From NCBI RefSeq assembly GCF_036248255.1, contig NZ_CP109178.1, positions 2,542,001 to 2,606,000 of the forward strand: a stretch of 64,000 nucleotides of DNA. The letters run 5' to 3'. Positions 55,326-64,000 of this stretch are shown here, in pieces; position 1 is the stretch's first letter; every line of letters begins with the position of its first letter. The translations under genes were made by a program, and so were the position numbers. Origin of the DNA: Streptomyces sp. NBC_01717. GTDB taxonomy: Bacteria; Actinomycetota; Actinomycetes; Streptomycetales; Streptomycetaceae. A model generated the notes under the pieces. That model saw only the letters and a program-made list of their open reading frames with translations. It made no database searches and had not been told where the DNA came from.

Positions 55326-57644
55326 GTGACAGCCAAGACCGCAGCCGCGGCAGCACGGGCCACCGTGTACGGCTACCCCCGCCAGGGCCCGAACCGGGAA
55401 CTGAAGAAGGCCGTCGAGGGCTACTGGAAGGGCCGTGTCACCGCCGACGCCCTCCGTCGGACCGCGGCGGATCTGCGCCGGTCCACCTGGCAGCAACTGG
55501 CCGACACAGGCATCCACGGGGTGCCGACCGGTGACTTCTCGTACTACGACCATGTCCTGGACACCAGCGTCATGGTCGGCGCCGTCCCTCAGCGACACCG
55601 TGCGGCCGTCGAAGCCGACGCGCTCGACGGCTACTTCGCCATGGCACGGGGCACCCAGGACGTGGCGCCGCTGGAGATGACCAAGTGGTTCGACACCAAC
55701 TACCACTACCTGGTGCCTGAGTTGGGACCCGAAACGGTATTCACCACTGACTCCACCAAGCAGGTCGGGGAGCTCAAGGAGGCGATCGCTCTCGGCCTCG
55801 CCGCCCGGCCTGTACTCGTCGGTCCGGTCACTTATCTCCTGCTCGCCAAGCCGGCTCCCGGCGTGGCCGCGGACTTCGAACCGCTGACCCTCCTGGACCG
55901 GCTGCTGCCCGTCTACGCCGAGGTGCTGGCGGACCTGCGCGCGGCCGGTGCCGACTGGGTGCAGCTCGACGAGCCCGCACTGGTCCAGGACCGCTCGCCG
56001 GCCGAGCTGAACGCCGCCGCCCGTGCCTACCGCGACCTCGGTGGCCTGACCGACCGCCCCAAGCTGATCGTCGCCTCCTACTTCGACCGGCTCGGCGACG
56101 CCCTGCCCGTCCTGGCGAAAGCCCCCATCGAGGGCCTGGCCCTCGACTTCACCGGCGCCGGCGCCGCCAACCTCGACGCGCTGGCCTCGGTGGGCGGACT
56201 CACCGGCAAGCGCCTGGTCGCCGGAGTGGTCGACGGCCGCAACATCTGGATCAACGACCTCGAGAAGTCCCTGGCCACCCTGGGCGCGCTCCTCGGCCTC
56301 GCCGATCAGGTGGATGTGGCCGCCTCCTGTTCCCTCCTGCACGTACCGATCGACGCTGCGGCTGAGCGGGACATCGATCCGCAGGTCCTTCGCTGGCTCG
56401 CCTTCGCCCGGCAGAAGACGGACGAGATCGTCACCCTGGCCAAGGGCCTGGCTCAGGGCACCGACGCCATCGCCACGGAGCTCGCCGCCAATCGCGCCTA
56501 CCTCGCCTCCCGCGCGATCTCCCCGATCACCCACGACCCGGCTGTAAGGTTCAGGGCCGCCGCCGTCACGGACGCCGACGGCCGCCGCTCCCAGCCGTAC
56601 GAGGAACGGTCTGCTGCCCAGAGCGCCCACCTCGAACTGCCACCGCTGCCCACCACCACCATCGGATCGTTCCCGCAGACGAGCGAGCTGCGCACCGCCC
56701 GTGCCGATCTGCGCGCAGGGCGCATCGACACTGCCGCTTATGAGCAGCGCATCGAGAGCGAGATCCGCGACGTCCTCGCCTTCCAGGAGGAGGCCGGCAT
56801 CGACGTCCTGGTGCACGGCGAGCCCGAACGCAACGACATGGTGCAGTACTTCGCCGAGCAGCTCACCGGCTACCTCGCCACCCAGCACGGCTGGGTCCAG
56901 TCCTACGGCACCCGCTATGTCCGCCCCCCGGTGCTCGCGGGCGACATCTCCCGGCCGGAACCGATGACGGTGCGCTGGACCTCGTACGCGAACTCCCTCA
57001 CCGACCGACCCGTCAAGGGCATGCTGACCGGTCCGGTCACCATGCTCGCCTGGTCCTTCGTCCGCGACGACCAGCCGCTCGGCGATACCGCGCGCCAGGT
57101 CGCGCTCGCCCTGCGCGACGAGGTGAACGACCTGGAGTCAGCGGGCACTTCGGTCATCCAGGTCGACGAACCCGCCCTGCGCGAGACCCTTCCCCTGCGC
57201 ATCGCCGACCGCCCCGCCTACCTGGACTGGGCCACGGAAGCCTTCCGCCTCACCACTGGCGGCGTACGTCCGGACACCCAGATCCACACCCACATGTGCT
57301 ACGCCGAGTTCGGCGACATCGTCCAGGCCATCGACGACCTCGATGCCGACGTCATCAGCTTGGAGGCAGCCCGCTCCCACATGCAGGTCGCACGTGAACT
57401 GGCCGCCCACGGCTACCCGCGCGAGGCCGGGCCCGGCGTCTACGACATCCACTCCCCGCGCGTGCCCAGCGCCGAGGAGGCGGCCGCCCTCCTTCGGAAG
57501 GGACTTGAAGCCATCCCGGCCGGGCGCCTGTGGGTCAACCCCGACTGCGGCCTGAAGACCCGCGGCTGGCCCGAGACCCGTGCCTCGCTGGAGAACCTGG
57601 TCTCCGCCGCCCGCACGGTCCGCTCGGAACTTCCGCACTCCTGA
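55326..57644 (+). CDS. metE: Cobalamin-independent methionine synthase
   Basis: 772 residues. Transfers a methyl group from 5-methyltetrahydropteroyl-triglutamate to homocysteine. The C-terminal catalytic half has the zinc ligands in HTHMCYAEF and NPDCGLKTRGW, preceded by VIQVDEPALRETLPL. The N-terminal barrel has QLDEPALVQD. GTG 55326 has GAAGGAGA upstream. The B12 riboswitch in the leader gives clear regulation: low cobalamin turns the gene on. A terminator hairpin follows at 57656. Confidence 0.97.
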   Translation: MTAKTAAAAARATVYGYPRQGPNRELKKAVEGYWKGRVTADALRRTAADLRRSTWQQLADTGIHGVPTGDFSYYDHVLDTSVMVGAVPQRHRAAVEADALDGYFAMARGTQDVAPLEMTKWFDTNYHYLVPELGPETVFTTDSTKQVGELKEAIALGLAARPVLVGPVTYLLLAKPAPGVAADFEPLTLLDRLLPVYAEVLADLRAAGADWVQLDEPALVQDRSPAELNAAARAYRDLGGLTDRPKLIVASYFDRLGDALPVLAKAPIEGLALDFTGAGAANLDALASVGGLTGKRLVAGVVDGRNIWINDLEKSLATLGALLGLADQVDVAASCSLLHVPIDAAAERDIDPQVLRWLAFARQKTDEIVTLAKGLAQGTDAIATELAANRAYLASRAISPITHDPAVRFRAAAVTDADGRRSQPYEERSAAQSAHLELPPLPTTTIGSFPQTSELRTARADLRAGRIDTAAYEQRIESEIRDVLAFQEEAGIDVLVHGEPERNDMVQYFAEQLTGYLATQHGWVQSYGTRYVRPPVLAGDISRPEPMTVRWTSYANSLTDRPVKGMLTGPVTMLAWSFVRDDQPLGDTARQVALALRDEVNDLESAGTSVIQVDEPALRETLPLRIADRPAYLDWATEAFRLTTGGVRPDTQIHTHMCYAEFGDIVQAIDDLDADVISLEAARSHMQVARELAAHGYPREAGPGVYDIHSPRVPSAEEAAALLRKGLEAIPAGRLWVNPDCGLKTRGWPETRASLENLVSAARTVRSELPHS

Positions 57645-57655
57645 CATGAGTCGAA

Positions 57656-57693
57656 GGCCGAGAGGGTGTGGTGGATGCACGTCCCTCTCGGCC
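57656..57693 (+). terminator. metE terminator
   Basis: GGCCGAGAGGG and CCCTCTCGGCC form a perfect 11-bp stem with a 16-base loop, starting 12 bases after the metE stop. Confidence 0.8.
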
Positions 57694-57824
57694 CCTTCCC
57701 CCGCCTTCACGCAGGGCTGTCACACCCAGCCGGCAAATCCATCGGTTCCGTACTGGAAGTTCCTCAGGTCCGTGGCGAGTGAGGTTATGGCTGCGGGATT
57801 GCGCGGGCTCTCCACCAGGTCCGC

Positions 57825-58004
57825 GTGAGAACAGCGTGCGGGGAACCATGAGCCCGACGAAGCCGATCGCGCCGCTCACCGCGACGACCGCCCCCGTGAC
57901 GGCCGCGGAGGAGCAGCTCCTTGCGGCAGCCTCCCCGCGTCCACCCCCAGCGCGGCAGCGGTCTCGTCACCCACGGCCGCTGCCCACATCAAGGGCCGCG
58001 TCCG
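57825..58004 (-). pseudogene. FecCD-type metal-siderophore permease remnant
   Basis: Two minus-strand frames carry pieces of an iron-siderophore ABC permease: GDETAAALGVDAGRLPQ in one, and AAVTGAVVAVSGAIGFVGLM followed by VPR in another, which are adjacent in intact FecCD proteins. A frameshift separates them and the rest is missing. This is debris between metE and the ohrR/ohr pair. Confidence 0.65.
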
Positions 58005-58139
58005 GAAGCCGTCGGCCGAACGATGACCTCCTCCGGACGCCTTACGGACTGAACTTCGGGACCCTGCCGACCGGGCACCCGAGTGGCAGCCCGGTTTGCG
58101 ATGAAACAGGATGAATCGGAAAACCGAGGAGGTCCGCCA

Positions 58140-58260
58140 GTGACTGCACCGCATATCCCGTCCCGGGTTGCCGAGGCCCCCGTCCTGCCGGAACGCGGTC
58201 CCGGCCCGGTGAGGGTCACGCTGTCGATCAACGGCGCCGAGCACGCGATGGAGACCCGGG
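58140..58260 (+). pseudogene. N-terminal fragment resembling a 2Fe-2S xanthine dehydrogenase subunit
   Basis: GTG 58140 with a fine binding site (GAGGAGG) begins TAPHIPSRVAEAPV and reaches RVTLSINGAEHAMETRAGTG, the usual opening beta-strands of molybdenum hydroxylase 2Fe-2S subunits (VxLxVNGxxH). The iron-binding cysteines never follow; sequence character changes after about 58260. It is a truncated gene end. Confidence 0.5.
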
Positions 58261-58338
58261 CAGGCACCGGTGTCCGACTACGCGGCCGGGCTCGTCCCAC
58301 ACCATGGGGCAGAACAAGACCCGGAGCAGCAAGTGATG

Positions 58339-58848
58339 CTACTTCTCGAACTCCCTGTCGGCGCAGCTCAGGTCCTCGTCCAGTGCCGCCGCGTTCAGCG
58401 CTGCCGCGAGTCGGTTGAGGCGGCCCTGCAGATCCGTGATCTCGTCAAGGTCGAAGCCGGTCGCCGCGGCGATCCGGCGCGGCACGGCCAGCGCCCGCTC
58501 GCGCAGCGCAGTGCCCTCGTCCGTGAGGTGGATGTGCACCGAGCGCTCGTCCCGGGTGCTGCGCTCGCGCCGTACCAGGCCCGCCGTCTCCAAGCGCTTC
58601 AGTAGTGGCGACAGCGTGCCGGAGTCGAGTCGCAGGTACTCCCCCAGCTTCTTCACCGGCAGCTCGCCGTGCTCCCAGAGCACCAGCATCACCAGGTACT
58701 GGGGATAGGTGAGTCCGAGGTCCTTGAGGAGCACGCGGTAGACGCTGCCGAAGGCACGCGACGCGGCGTTCAGGGAAAAGCAGATCTGCTGGTCGAGGCG
58801 GAGGTAGTCGGCCTCGGACGGGGCTTCGCGGCTCGGACTGGAGGTCAT
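58339..58848 (-). CDS. ohrR: OhrR, MarR-family organic peroxide sensor repressor
   Basis: 169 residues. Winged-helix MarR protein; QICFSLNAASRAF holds the conserved redox-sensing cysteine near residue 20, and the DNA-binding region includes PVKKLGEYLRLDSGTLSPLL. Organic hydroperoxides oxidise the cysteine and release the protein from DNA. It is divergent from ohr, with palindromic operators between the genes. ATG 58848 (MTSSPSREAP) was chosen; the open frame to 58887 would overlap the operator. Confidence 0.92.
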   Translation of the reverse strand: MTSSPSREAPSEADYLRLDQQICFSLNAASRAFGSVYRVLLKDLGLTYPQYLVMLVLWEHGELPVKKLGEYLRLDSGTLSPLLKRLETAGLVRRERSTRDERSVHIHLTDEGTALRERALAVPRRIAAATGFDLDEITDLQGRLNRLAAALNAAALDEDLSCADREFEK

Positions 58849-58876
58849 GGATCCCAGCATAACCCCGCATGCCATT

Positions 58877-58899
58877 GAGTTGTGCACAACTCAGTTGTG
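58877..58899. promoter_or_regulatory. OhrR operator, two overlapping palindromes
   Basis: GAGTTGTGCACAACTC (58877-58892) is a perfect 16-bp palindrome, and CACAACTCAGTTGTG (58885-58899) is a second one sharing its right half. This gives three alternating half-sites between ohrR and ohr, suited to cooperative binding of two dimers and autoregulation. Confidence 0.75.
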
Positions 58900-58964
58900 T
58901 GCTTTCCTGGAGTTGAGCGGCGGGCAGCGCCGCCGGAACATGAGTTTCGAGAGGAATGGTTTCC

Positions 58965-59378
58965 ATGGAAGCGCTCTACACCGCCGTCGCCACTGCCACC
59001 CACGGTCGCGAGGGCCGCGCCGTCACCTCCGACGGCAAGCTGGATCTGCAGCTGGCCATCCCGGTGGAGATGGGCGGCAGCGGCCAGGGCACGAACCCTG
59101 AGCAGCTGTTCGCCGCCGGTTACGCCGCCTGCTTCGCCAGCGCCCTGGGACTCGTCGGCCGTCAGGCCAAGATCGACGTAAGCGACGCCGCCGTGACCGG
59201 TGAGGTCGGCATCGGCAAGCAGGGCGAGGGTTTCGGCCTCGCGGTCACGCTGCGCGTGGAGCTGCCCGAGACCGTCGACGAGGCCACCGGCCGCAAGCTG
59301 GTCGAGCAGGCTCACCAGGTCTGCCCCTACTCCAACGCGACCCGCGGCAACATCCCGGTCGAGCTCGTCATCGAGTAG
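58965..59378 (+). CDS. ohr: Organic hydroperoxide resistance protein (OsmC/Ohr family)
   Basis: 137 residues, thiol peroxidase for organic hydroperoxides. It has both catalytic cysteines in their motifs: FAAGYAACFASAL and VCPYSNATRGN. ATG 58965 (MEALYTAVATATHG) fits the family start; ATG 58956 would sit too near the binding site. It is controlled by the divergent OhrR. A long perfect hairpin ends the transcript. Confidence 0.95.
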   Translation: MEALYTAVATATHGREGRAVTSDGKLDLQLAIPVEMGGSGQGTNPEQLFAAGYAACFASALGLVGRQAKIDVSDAAVTGEVGIGKQGEGFGLAVTLRVELPETVDEATGRKLVEQAHQVCPYSNATRGNIPVELVIE

Positions 59379-59411
59379 CTGACCCTGGGGGCGACGGGCC
59401 GGCCTCGCCCT

Positions 59412-59458
59412 GAGCCGGCTCCACCCCGCTCGCACAGCGAGCGGGGTGGAGCCGGCTC
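59412..59458 (+). terminator. ohr terminator, 21-bp perfect hairpin
   Basis: Arms 59412-59432 and 59438-59458 are exact complements (left arm starts GAGCCGGCTCC), with a five-base loop, 33 bases after the ohr stop. There is no T-tract. Confidence 0.85.
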
Positions 59459-59641
59459 TGCCGCTTGCCCTCGCAGGAGCGGGGTCAGGGTTCGATGATG
59501 AGGTCCGCGGCCGGTGCCGGGGACCTGTGTGCATGGGCGTCCGCCATTCGCATGGAGCTGGGGCCGAATGGCGTGTGCGGGGCCCGGGCAGGCCGCCTCG
59601 CCGTATCAGATAGCGGTAATGATCACGGCAGGGGAATCGCA

Positions 59642-61135
59642 ATGACGGCCGCCGGCCCGGTTCCGACCGGGCTGCAGTCGCGCGAGAGGGAGCGGCCGGT
59701 CGCCGGTGGGGCGGAGGGCGCGGAAGCCGTACGGCCCCGGACCGGTCGCCGGCCGGCCGCACTCTGTCTTCTGCCGCTCGGACTCCTCGGTGTGGCGGTG
59801 TGGTTCGGAAGGTGGGTCCGCCCCGGGGGCGACGAGTGGTGTTTCCTGCCCGTCGTACGCGACGAAGGTCTCTCGGGGATGGTCGGCAAGTTCTATCTCG
59901 GGGACAACGGCCGGATCACGAATGCCGTACTGGTCTGGGCGTACGCGAGGTTCGGTGTCGCCGGGCACCAGTGGTTCGGGCTGGTCAGCGGGGGCGTCAT
60001 GCTGGGGATCCTGTGGGCGGTGACCGTATCGGCGCTGCGCAGGGCCGGTCTCACGGCGCCGCGTGGAGTCCCGTTGTTCGTGGCGTCGATGGTGACGGCC
60101 GTCTTTCTGTTCGCGACGCCCAATACGTACAAGACGTTCTACTGGCCCGCCGCGTCCGTCTCGCACACCATGGCCCCGGTGCTCGCCTGTGCCGCGGCCT
60201 TGCCGCTGCTCCGGGCCCGGTCCCGCCGGGGGCGGCGCGTTGCGCTGGTCACGGTATTCGTGGCCGGTCTCTGCATCGGGACGCTCTCGGAGGAGACGTC
60301 CGTCGTCGCGCTCGTCGTGCTGTCGGCCGTTCTTCTGGTCCTCGCCGGGCAACGCCGTGGCTATGCACGGGGCTGGTGCCTGACGGGGATGGCGGGAACC
60401 GGGATCGGGACGCTCGTGCTCTACACGTCGCCGGGTGCCCGGATCCGGCGGGGGCGATTCGGCACGGACGGGGTGTCCTTCCTCGCGCCGGACTCGCTCC
60501 TCGGGTCCCTGCGCGGTTTCGGGCACATTCTCGGGACGCTCCTCACGACGTGGGCCTATCTGGGCGCGGTCGCGGCCGGGCTCCTGCTGGGACTCCTGAT
60601 CAGGGGGCCGGGCGGGCGGCACGTCGTCCTGCCGGTGCGCCGACGGCGGTTGGCCTTCCTGGCCGTTCTCGCGTTTCTCCTCTCCGGGTACCTCTGCACG
60701 CTCGTCGCGTATCCCGTTTTCGGGGAGAGCGTGACAACCTCTACGCGGATCTGGAACGACTACCTCCTGCTGTACATCGCTGTACTCGTCGGTGCCGGTG
60801 CGCTGCTGGGACTTGCCCTGGGGCAGCGGACACGGCACACCGGTGCGGTGCAGGCGGCCGGTGCGGCGGTGTGCGTCGCCGTGTGCCTCGCACTTGCCGT
60901 CCCACTGTGGCGGCTCGAAGCGGACATGCGCGTCCGGGCTGTGAAGTGGGATCACCAGGACCGATGGATGCGGGCCCGGGTGGCGGCCGGTGACCGGGTT
61001 CTCCCGTACACGCCCGTGTCGGTCGCCGGAATGGTGGAGCCGTTCCGTCAGCACGGGCGAAGGGTCTGGCCGGCCCCTTGTGTCGCCGACTACTACCACC
61101 TGGAGCGGGTCACCTACTCGCTGCGGCTCCCCTGA
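59642..61135 (+). CDS. DUF6056-type polytopic membrane protein
   Basis: About 497 residues with some ten hydrophobic segments and short basic loops. The pattern near the start, [20 protein letters not shown], with an acidic pair after the first helix followed by a [14 protein letters not shown] helix, recalls membrane glycosyltransferases of the GT-C type and the DUF6056 family. ATG 59642 has CAGGGGA upstream; the frame is open from 59465, but this earlier part has no protein character. The 3' end overlaps the convergent phosphatase gene by 26 bases. The function is unknown; a cell-envelope glycosylation role is a guess. Confidence 0.65.
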   Translation: MTAAGPVPTGLQSRERERPVAGGAEGAEAVRPRTGRRPAALCLLPLGLLGVAVWFGRWVRPGGDEWCFLPVVRDEGLSGMVGKFYLGDNGRITNAVLVWAYARFGVAGHQWFGLVSGGVMLGILWAVTVSALRRAGLTAPRGVPLFVASMVTAVFLFATPNTYKTFYWPAASVSHTMAPVLACAAALPLLRARSRRGRRVALVTVFVAGLCIGTLSEETSVVALVVLSAVLLVLAGQRRGYARGWCLTGMAGTGIGTLVLYTSPGARIRRGRFGTDGVSFLAPDSLLGSLRGFGHILGTLLTTWAYLGAVAAGLLLGLLIRGPGGRHVVLPVRRRRLAFLAVLAFLLSGYLCTLVAYPVFGESVTTSTRIWNDYLLLYIAVLVGAGALLGLALGQRTRHTGAVQAAGAAVCVAVCLALAVPLWRLEADMRVRAVKWDHQDRWMRARVAAGDRVLPYTPVSVAGMVEPFRQHGRRVWPAPCVADYYHLERVTYSLRLP

Positions 61136-62246
61136 CGTCACCGGATGTCCTCGTGACCGCGATCATCACGGCGTCGTCGCCCAGGCGCCCGCCGACGTGG
61201 CGCAACAGGTCGTCGTGCAGGTGGCGTACCAGGGGCTCGGGGCCGGTCCCCGTCCAGGCGGCGAGCCGGTCGGCGAGGGGATAGAAGGTGCCCTTGCGGT
61301 CGCGTGCCTCGATGACGCCGTCGGTGTAGAGGAGCAGGAGGTCGCCGGGTCCGAAGTCGAATGTCTCGACCTGGTACTCGCTCTCCGAAGGGGCGCCGAG
61401 CCCCAGCGGCAGCGCGGGGTCGCTGACCTCCAGTGTCCGTACGTGCCCGGCGCGCAGGATCATCGGCGGGGGATGCCCGCAGTTCACCAGCTGAACGCTG
61501 TGATCGTCGTCGTGGACGTCGAGCACCAGCGCGGTCACGAACGACTCGTTGTAGCACGGTTCCACCTCGGCGAGCTGCGCCATGTTCCAGTACGAGGCGT
61601 TGGCGATGTGTGACACGACACCGGGCAGCGAGAGGTTCCGGTACGCCGACCCGCGGAACGCCCCCAGCACCACCGCGGCGTCCCCGAAGGCGGGGAGGCC
61701 ACTGCCCCGGACGTCGCCGATCACCATGCGGGTCACGCCCGGGGCGGGCACCACCGCGTACAGGTCCCCGCCGATCTGGGCCCCCGACTCGGCCGCGATG
61801 CACACGGACGCGATGCTGAGCGGTCCGATCCGGCGGGGCAGCGGGCGGAGCAGGCCCTGCTGCGCGACGATCGCCACCGAGCGCACCCGGCCCAGTTGTC
61901 GCTCGTACCGGTCGAGCAACCCGCGGAACACCACGAGGAACACGGAGATCACGAGGACGGCGGCGATCTGCGCCTCGTGGTTCGGTGTCGAGACGCCGCC
62001 GTGCAGCGCGGCGATGACGATCTGGGCCACGACCGCCAGCGCCCCGACGGCCGCCGTCAGTCCGGGGCCGGCGAACGCGGCGGTGAGCGCGGGCGCCGCG
62101 ATGAGGAACGGACCGAGGTGGATGGTCTCCGGGGTGTTGATGTCGATCAGCGCTGTCGTCGCGATGATCGCGAGCGGCACGATGAGGAGTCCATGAGTAG
62201 GGCGCCACGGAGAGGTGAAGCGGGTGACGCTGTGCCGGAAGCGCAT
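61110..62246 (-). CDS. Membrane SpoIIE-type PP2C phosphatase
   Basis: 378 residues. The N-terminus has about three to four membrane helices ([51 protein letters not shown]). The C-terminal phosphatase domain has [23 protein letters not shown] and [13 protein letters not shown]. It probably dephosphorylates an anti-anti-sigma factor at the membrane. It lies alone, convergent with the DUF6056 gene and upstream of, but opposite to no, regulator gene. Confidence 0.85.
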   Translation of the reverse strand: MRFRHSVTRFTSPWRPTHGLLIVPLAIIATTALIDINTPETIHLGPFLIAAPALTAAFAGPGLTAAVGALAVVAQIVIAALHGGVSTPNHEAQIAAVLVISVFLVVFRGLLDRYERQLGRVRSVAIVAQQGLLRPLPRRIGPLSIASVCIAAESGAQIGGDLYAVVPAPGVTRMVIGDVRGSGLPAFGDAAVVLGAFRGSAYRNLSLPGVVSHIANASYWNMAQLAEVEPCYNESFVTALVLDVHDDDHSVQLVNCGHPPPMILRAGHVRTLEVSDPALPLGLGAPSESEYQVETFDFGPGDLLLLYTDGVIEARDRKGTFYPLADRLAAWTGTGPEPLVRHLHDDLLRHVGGRLGDDAVMIAVTRTSGDVRGAAASR

Positions 62247-62320
62247 ATCTCCTGCTTACACCTGTGATGTCCGGCTCGCCTCGTAGGTGGGTCCGGCCGC
62301 TGCAGTCGACTCTCCCGGGT

Positions 62321-62674
62321 TCAGCGCTCTTCGGTCAGCTGTGCGTCCAGTTCGTCGAAAAGCAGCTCGCCGTGGTCGATCTGACCGGTCCGGTACGCCG
62401 ATCGCGCGACCAGATGCGCGGCGACCGGTCCGGTCATCAGCTGGAAGAACCCGATCAGCGCGAGCGTGGCGAGGTCCATGCCGCTGCGCAGGCGCAGTGC
62501 GACTCCGGCGAGGACCAGCAGCAGGCCGAGACTCTGCGGCTTCGTCGCGGCGTGGCTGCGCGACAGGACGTCCGGCAGCCGCAGCATGCCGATCACCCCG
62601 AGCAGGCAGATGGCCGCGCCCATGAAGACCAGTAGCGCACCGGTCGTGTCGACGATCTGGAGCCAGACGTTCAC
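62321..62674 (-). CDS. mnhG: Na+/H+ antiporter subunit G
   Basis: 117 residues with three membrane helices, including GALLVFMGAAICLLGVIGML and the family's RLPDVLSRSHAATKPQ motif. A small subunit of the Mrp/Mnh multisubunit cation/proton antiporter, which exports sodium and protects against alkali. The GTG start at 62674 overlaps the stop of subunit F in GTGA. It is the last gene of the operon. Confidence 0.9.
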   Translation of the reverse strand: MNVWLQIVDTTGALLVFMGAAICLLGVIGMLRLPDVLSRSHAATKPQSLGLLLVLAGVALRLRSGMDLATLALIGFFQLMTGPVAAHLVARSAYRTGQIDHGELLFDELDAQLTEER

Positions 62675-63000
62675 TCCGGTTCCTCCTCGGTCCTCGTCCG
62701 GTCGCGTACGGCTTTCCTCGGCCGGTCGCGTACGGCGATGAAGCGGGCGATGCCCACCGAGCCGGTGAAGCCGAGAAAGGCCAGCACCAGCATGATCGGG
62801 AAATAGAACGCGTCGCGTGCGACGGCGGACTTGGCGCCGAGGCCGGCGATGATGAGGGCGGCGCACACATCCAGCGAGATCGCCCGGTCCAGCATCGAGG
62901 GGCCGCGCCAGATGCGGCCGAGCAGCGCCGCCCCGGCAATGACGAGCACCACCACGGCGGCGGTGAGAAGGACCCGGTCGACGGTCTCCGGAGCACTCAT
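62671..63000 (-). CDS. mnhF: Na+/H+ antiporter subunit F
   Basis: 109 residues with three helices; GPSMLDRAISLDVCAALIIA is the family core. A small Mrp/Mnh subunit. It overlaps subunit E by four bases (ATGA) and subunit G by four (GTGA). The C-terminal ~20 residues are charged and repetitive (arginine, threonine and glutamate-rich). Confidence 0.9.
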   Translation of the reverse strand: MSAPETVDRVLLTAAVVVLVIAGAALLGRIWRGPSMLDRAISLDVCAALIIAGLGAKSAVARDAFYFPIMLVLAFLGFTGSVGIARFIAVRDRPRKAVRDRTRTEEEPE

Positions 63001-63629
63001 GAGCCCGCCCCCGCCCCGTCCGTCCGCGGCGTCGGCGGTGGTGGTTCGGCCACCCGGACGATCTCGTCAGGGGTGCCGAAGGCCCGTACCGTCAGTTCCT
63101 CCAGCCGCCAGACGGAGCGCCGGGCCGCCTCGAGCACGGCGGGCCGGTCCGCGTCGAGGACGTGGACGAAGACGGTGGCCGTGGCACGGCGTACCTCGAC
63201 GACGGATCCGCCGGGCACGTTCGACACGGCGACGGCGGTCGCCGCGAGCATCAGGTCGGAGCGGCAGCGCAGCGGTACGGCGATGACGGCGGCCCGGTGC
63301 GGATGGTCGACGAAGATCTGCCGGGTGACCTTCACGCCCGAGGTGTACATGTCGTAGAGCAGATAACCGGCGAGCAGCACGATGCCCCACGGGTGGAGCC
63401 GGAGCCCGAGATCGACGCGGGGCAGCGGGAAGGCCAGACAGACCGCCACCGCGACGACGACGCCGGTCACCACATTGGCCCAGCTCAGACTGGACCAGAG
63501 CAGCACCCAGATGACGGTGAGCCAGGCGATCAGCGGAAGGTCGAGGACGCGCCGTCGACGGCCGGCGAATTCGCAGCTGAAGGGCGGCAGTTCCGGGTTC
63601 CGGTAGGACAGGGTGATCCAGCGTTTCAC
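62997..63629 (-). CDS. mnhE: Na+/H+ antiporter subunit E
   Basis: 210 residues. Three hydrophobic helices near the N-terminus (PLIAWLTVIWVLLWSSLSWA, VVTGVVVAVAVCLAFPLP, GIVLLAGYLLYDMYTSG) and a cytosolic C-terminal domain with LRCRSDLMLAATAVAVSNVP and GGSVVEV, as in MnhE/MrpE. GTG 63629 overlaps the stop of subunit D (GTGA). Confidence 0.9.
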   Translation of the reverse strand: MKRWITLSYRNPELPPFSCEFAGRRRRVLDLPLIAWLTVIWVLLWSSLSWANVVTGVVVAVAVCLAFPLPRVDLGLRLHPWGIVLLAGYLLYDMYTSGVKVTRQIFVDHPHRAAVIAVPLRCRSDLMLAATAVAVSNVPGGSVVEVRRATATVFVHVLDADRPAVLEAARRSVWRLEELTVRAFGTPDEIVRVAEPPPPTPRTDGAGAGS

Positions 63630-64000
63630 CGGCCGAGCACCGCCTCGATGTAGGGGGAGCGTGCGAGGATTTCGGCGGCCGTGCGGTCGGTGTACGAGGT
63701 CAGCGGTCCGGCGAGCACGGTGAAGGAGAGCCCGAGGGCGACGGCTGCCGCAGTGGCGGCGGTCATGAGCGTCGGCAGCTTCGTCGTGGTGGTGACGGCA
63801 TGACCGTGGAGGGTGGCCGCGACCGCGAGCCCGGCGGGCTGGTGCCGGTGGAGGATCGGTTCGTCGCCGGTGCCGGGAATGCGGTCCGGGCCTTCGTCGG
63901 CGTCCTCGTCGCCGCCGTTCTCGTCGTCGGACTCCAGGACGGTGCCGTCCGCGGCCTGGCCGGGTGGTGCGGCCCGCCAGAACGCCAGGTTCCAGACCTT
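63626..64000 (-). CDS. mnhD: Na+/H+ antiporter subunit D, C-terminal part
   Basis: Only the last ~124 residues are inside the window; the gene continues past its right edge. The visible frame reads KVWNLAFWRAAPPGQ, then an acidic linker rich in Asp/Glu/Gly, one membrane helix (TAATAAAVALGLSFTVLAG) and the end SPYIEAVLGR. Position before mnhE and the KVWxxAFW motif identify the large NuoN/MrpD-type proton-translocating subunit. Confidence 0.8.
   Translation of the reverse strand, partial: KVWNLAFWRAAPPGQAADGTVLESDDENGGDEDADEGPDRIPGTGDEPILHRHQPAGLAVAATLHGHAVTTTTKLPTLMTAATAAAVALGLSFTVLAGPLTSYTDRTAAEILARSPYIEAVLGR

Noticed and set aside
54945..56888. 647-residue minus-strand frame over the riboswitch and metE
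   Set aside because: Antisense shadow; the metE and riboswitch signals are decisive.

Overview
The window looks like chromosomal Streptomyces DNA, or that of a close actinobacterial relative. GC content is very high, codon third positions are almost all G or C, GTG starts are common, genes often overlap by ATGA or GTGA, and several families are typical of Streptomyces: SCO6880-type and DUF6112 conjugation proteins, a RamB-like regulator beside aceA/aceB, metE under a cobalamin riboswitch, SpoIIE-type phosphatases and DUF6056. No rRNA, tRNA or CRISPR array was seen.

Layout. (1) 1-7.6 kb: the 3' part of a CooC/MinD-like ATPase gene, 1.5 kb with no supportable gene, an OGG-fold DNA glycosylase, then a tightly overlapping minus-strand operon for an Hsp70 ATPase, a GrpE-like-sized partner and a J-like protein, divergent from a PD-(D/E)XK nuclease. 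(2) 7.6-16.6 kb: a DNA methyltransferase and a plus-strand operon for a conjugation or type IV secretion-like apparatus: peptidoglycan hydrolase, small two-helix membrane protein, VirB8-like anchored protein, polytopic VirB6/TrbL-like protein, SCO6880 protein and VirB4-like ATPase. No relaxase, TraB-type translocase or integrase is seen. (3) 16.6-19.2 kb: nested insertion-sequence remnants (ISAzo13-, IS1182- and ISL3-like) and one complete IS256-family element with an exact 8-bp target duplication. (4) 19.3-46.7 kb: a hybrid NRPS/PKS gene cluster. (5) 46.8-64 kb: mostly core metabolism and homeostasis: an ATP-grasp relic, a PAS/GAF/SpoIIE phosphatase, a RamB-like regulator with divergent aceA-aceB (glyoxylate shunt), the B12 riboswitch and metE, gene relics, ohrR/ohr, a DUF6056 membrane protein, a second SpoIIE phosphatase and the mnhD-E-F-G end of a Mrp Na+/H+ antiporter operon running off the window.

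The biosynthetic cluster is the main item of interest. Its left arm (minus strand) holds a free-standing condensation-domain protein, a histidine phosphatase, a heterodimeric ABC exporter and an NRPS-type methyltransferase. Its right arm (plus strand) starts with a StrB1-like inosamine-phosphate amidinotransferase, two APH-fold kinases, a tautomerase-like protein and a DegT/StsC-like sugar or cyclitol aminotransferase. Next come two paralogous A-PCP-C-PCP synthetases, an MbtH protein, a third NRPS with a partial C domain plus A-PCP, a KS-ACP protein whose acyltransferase is an inactive remnant, and an FkbM methyltransferase. Two A domains carry valine-like specificity codes. I infer a short peptide-polyketide carrying a guanidinylated amine, possibly an aminocyclitol of the streptidine type, and I recognise no described pathway with this combination. 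No thioesterase is visible, so release may depend on the free-standing condensation protein.
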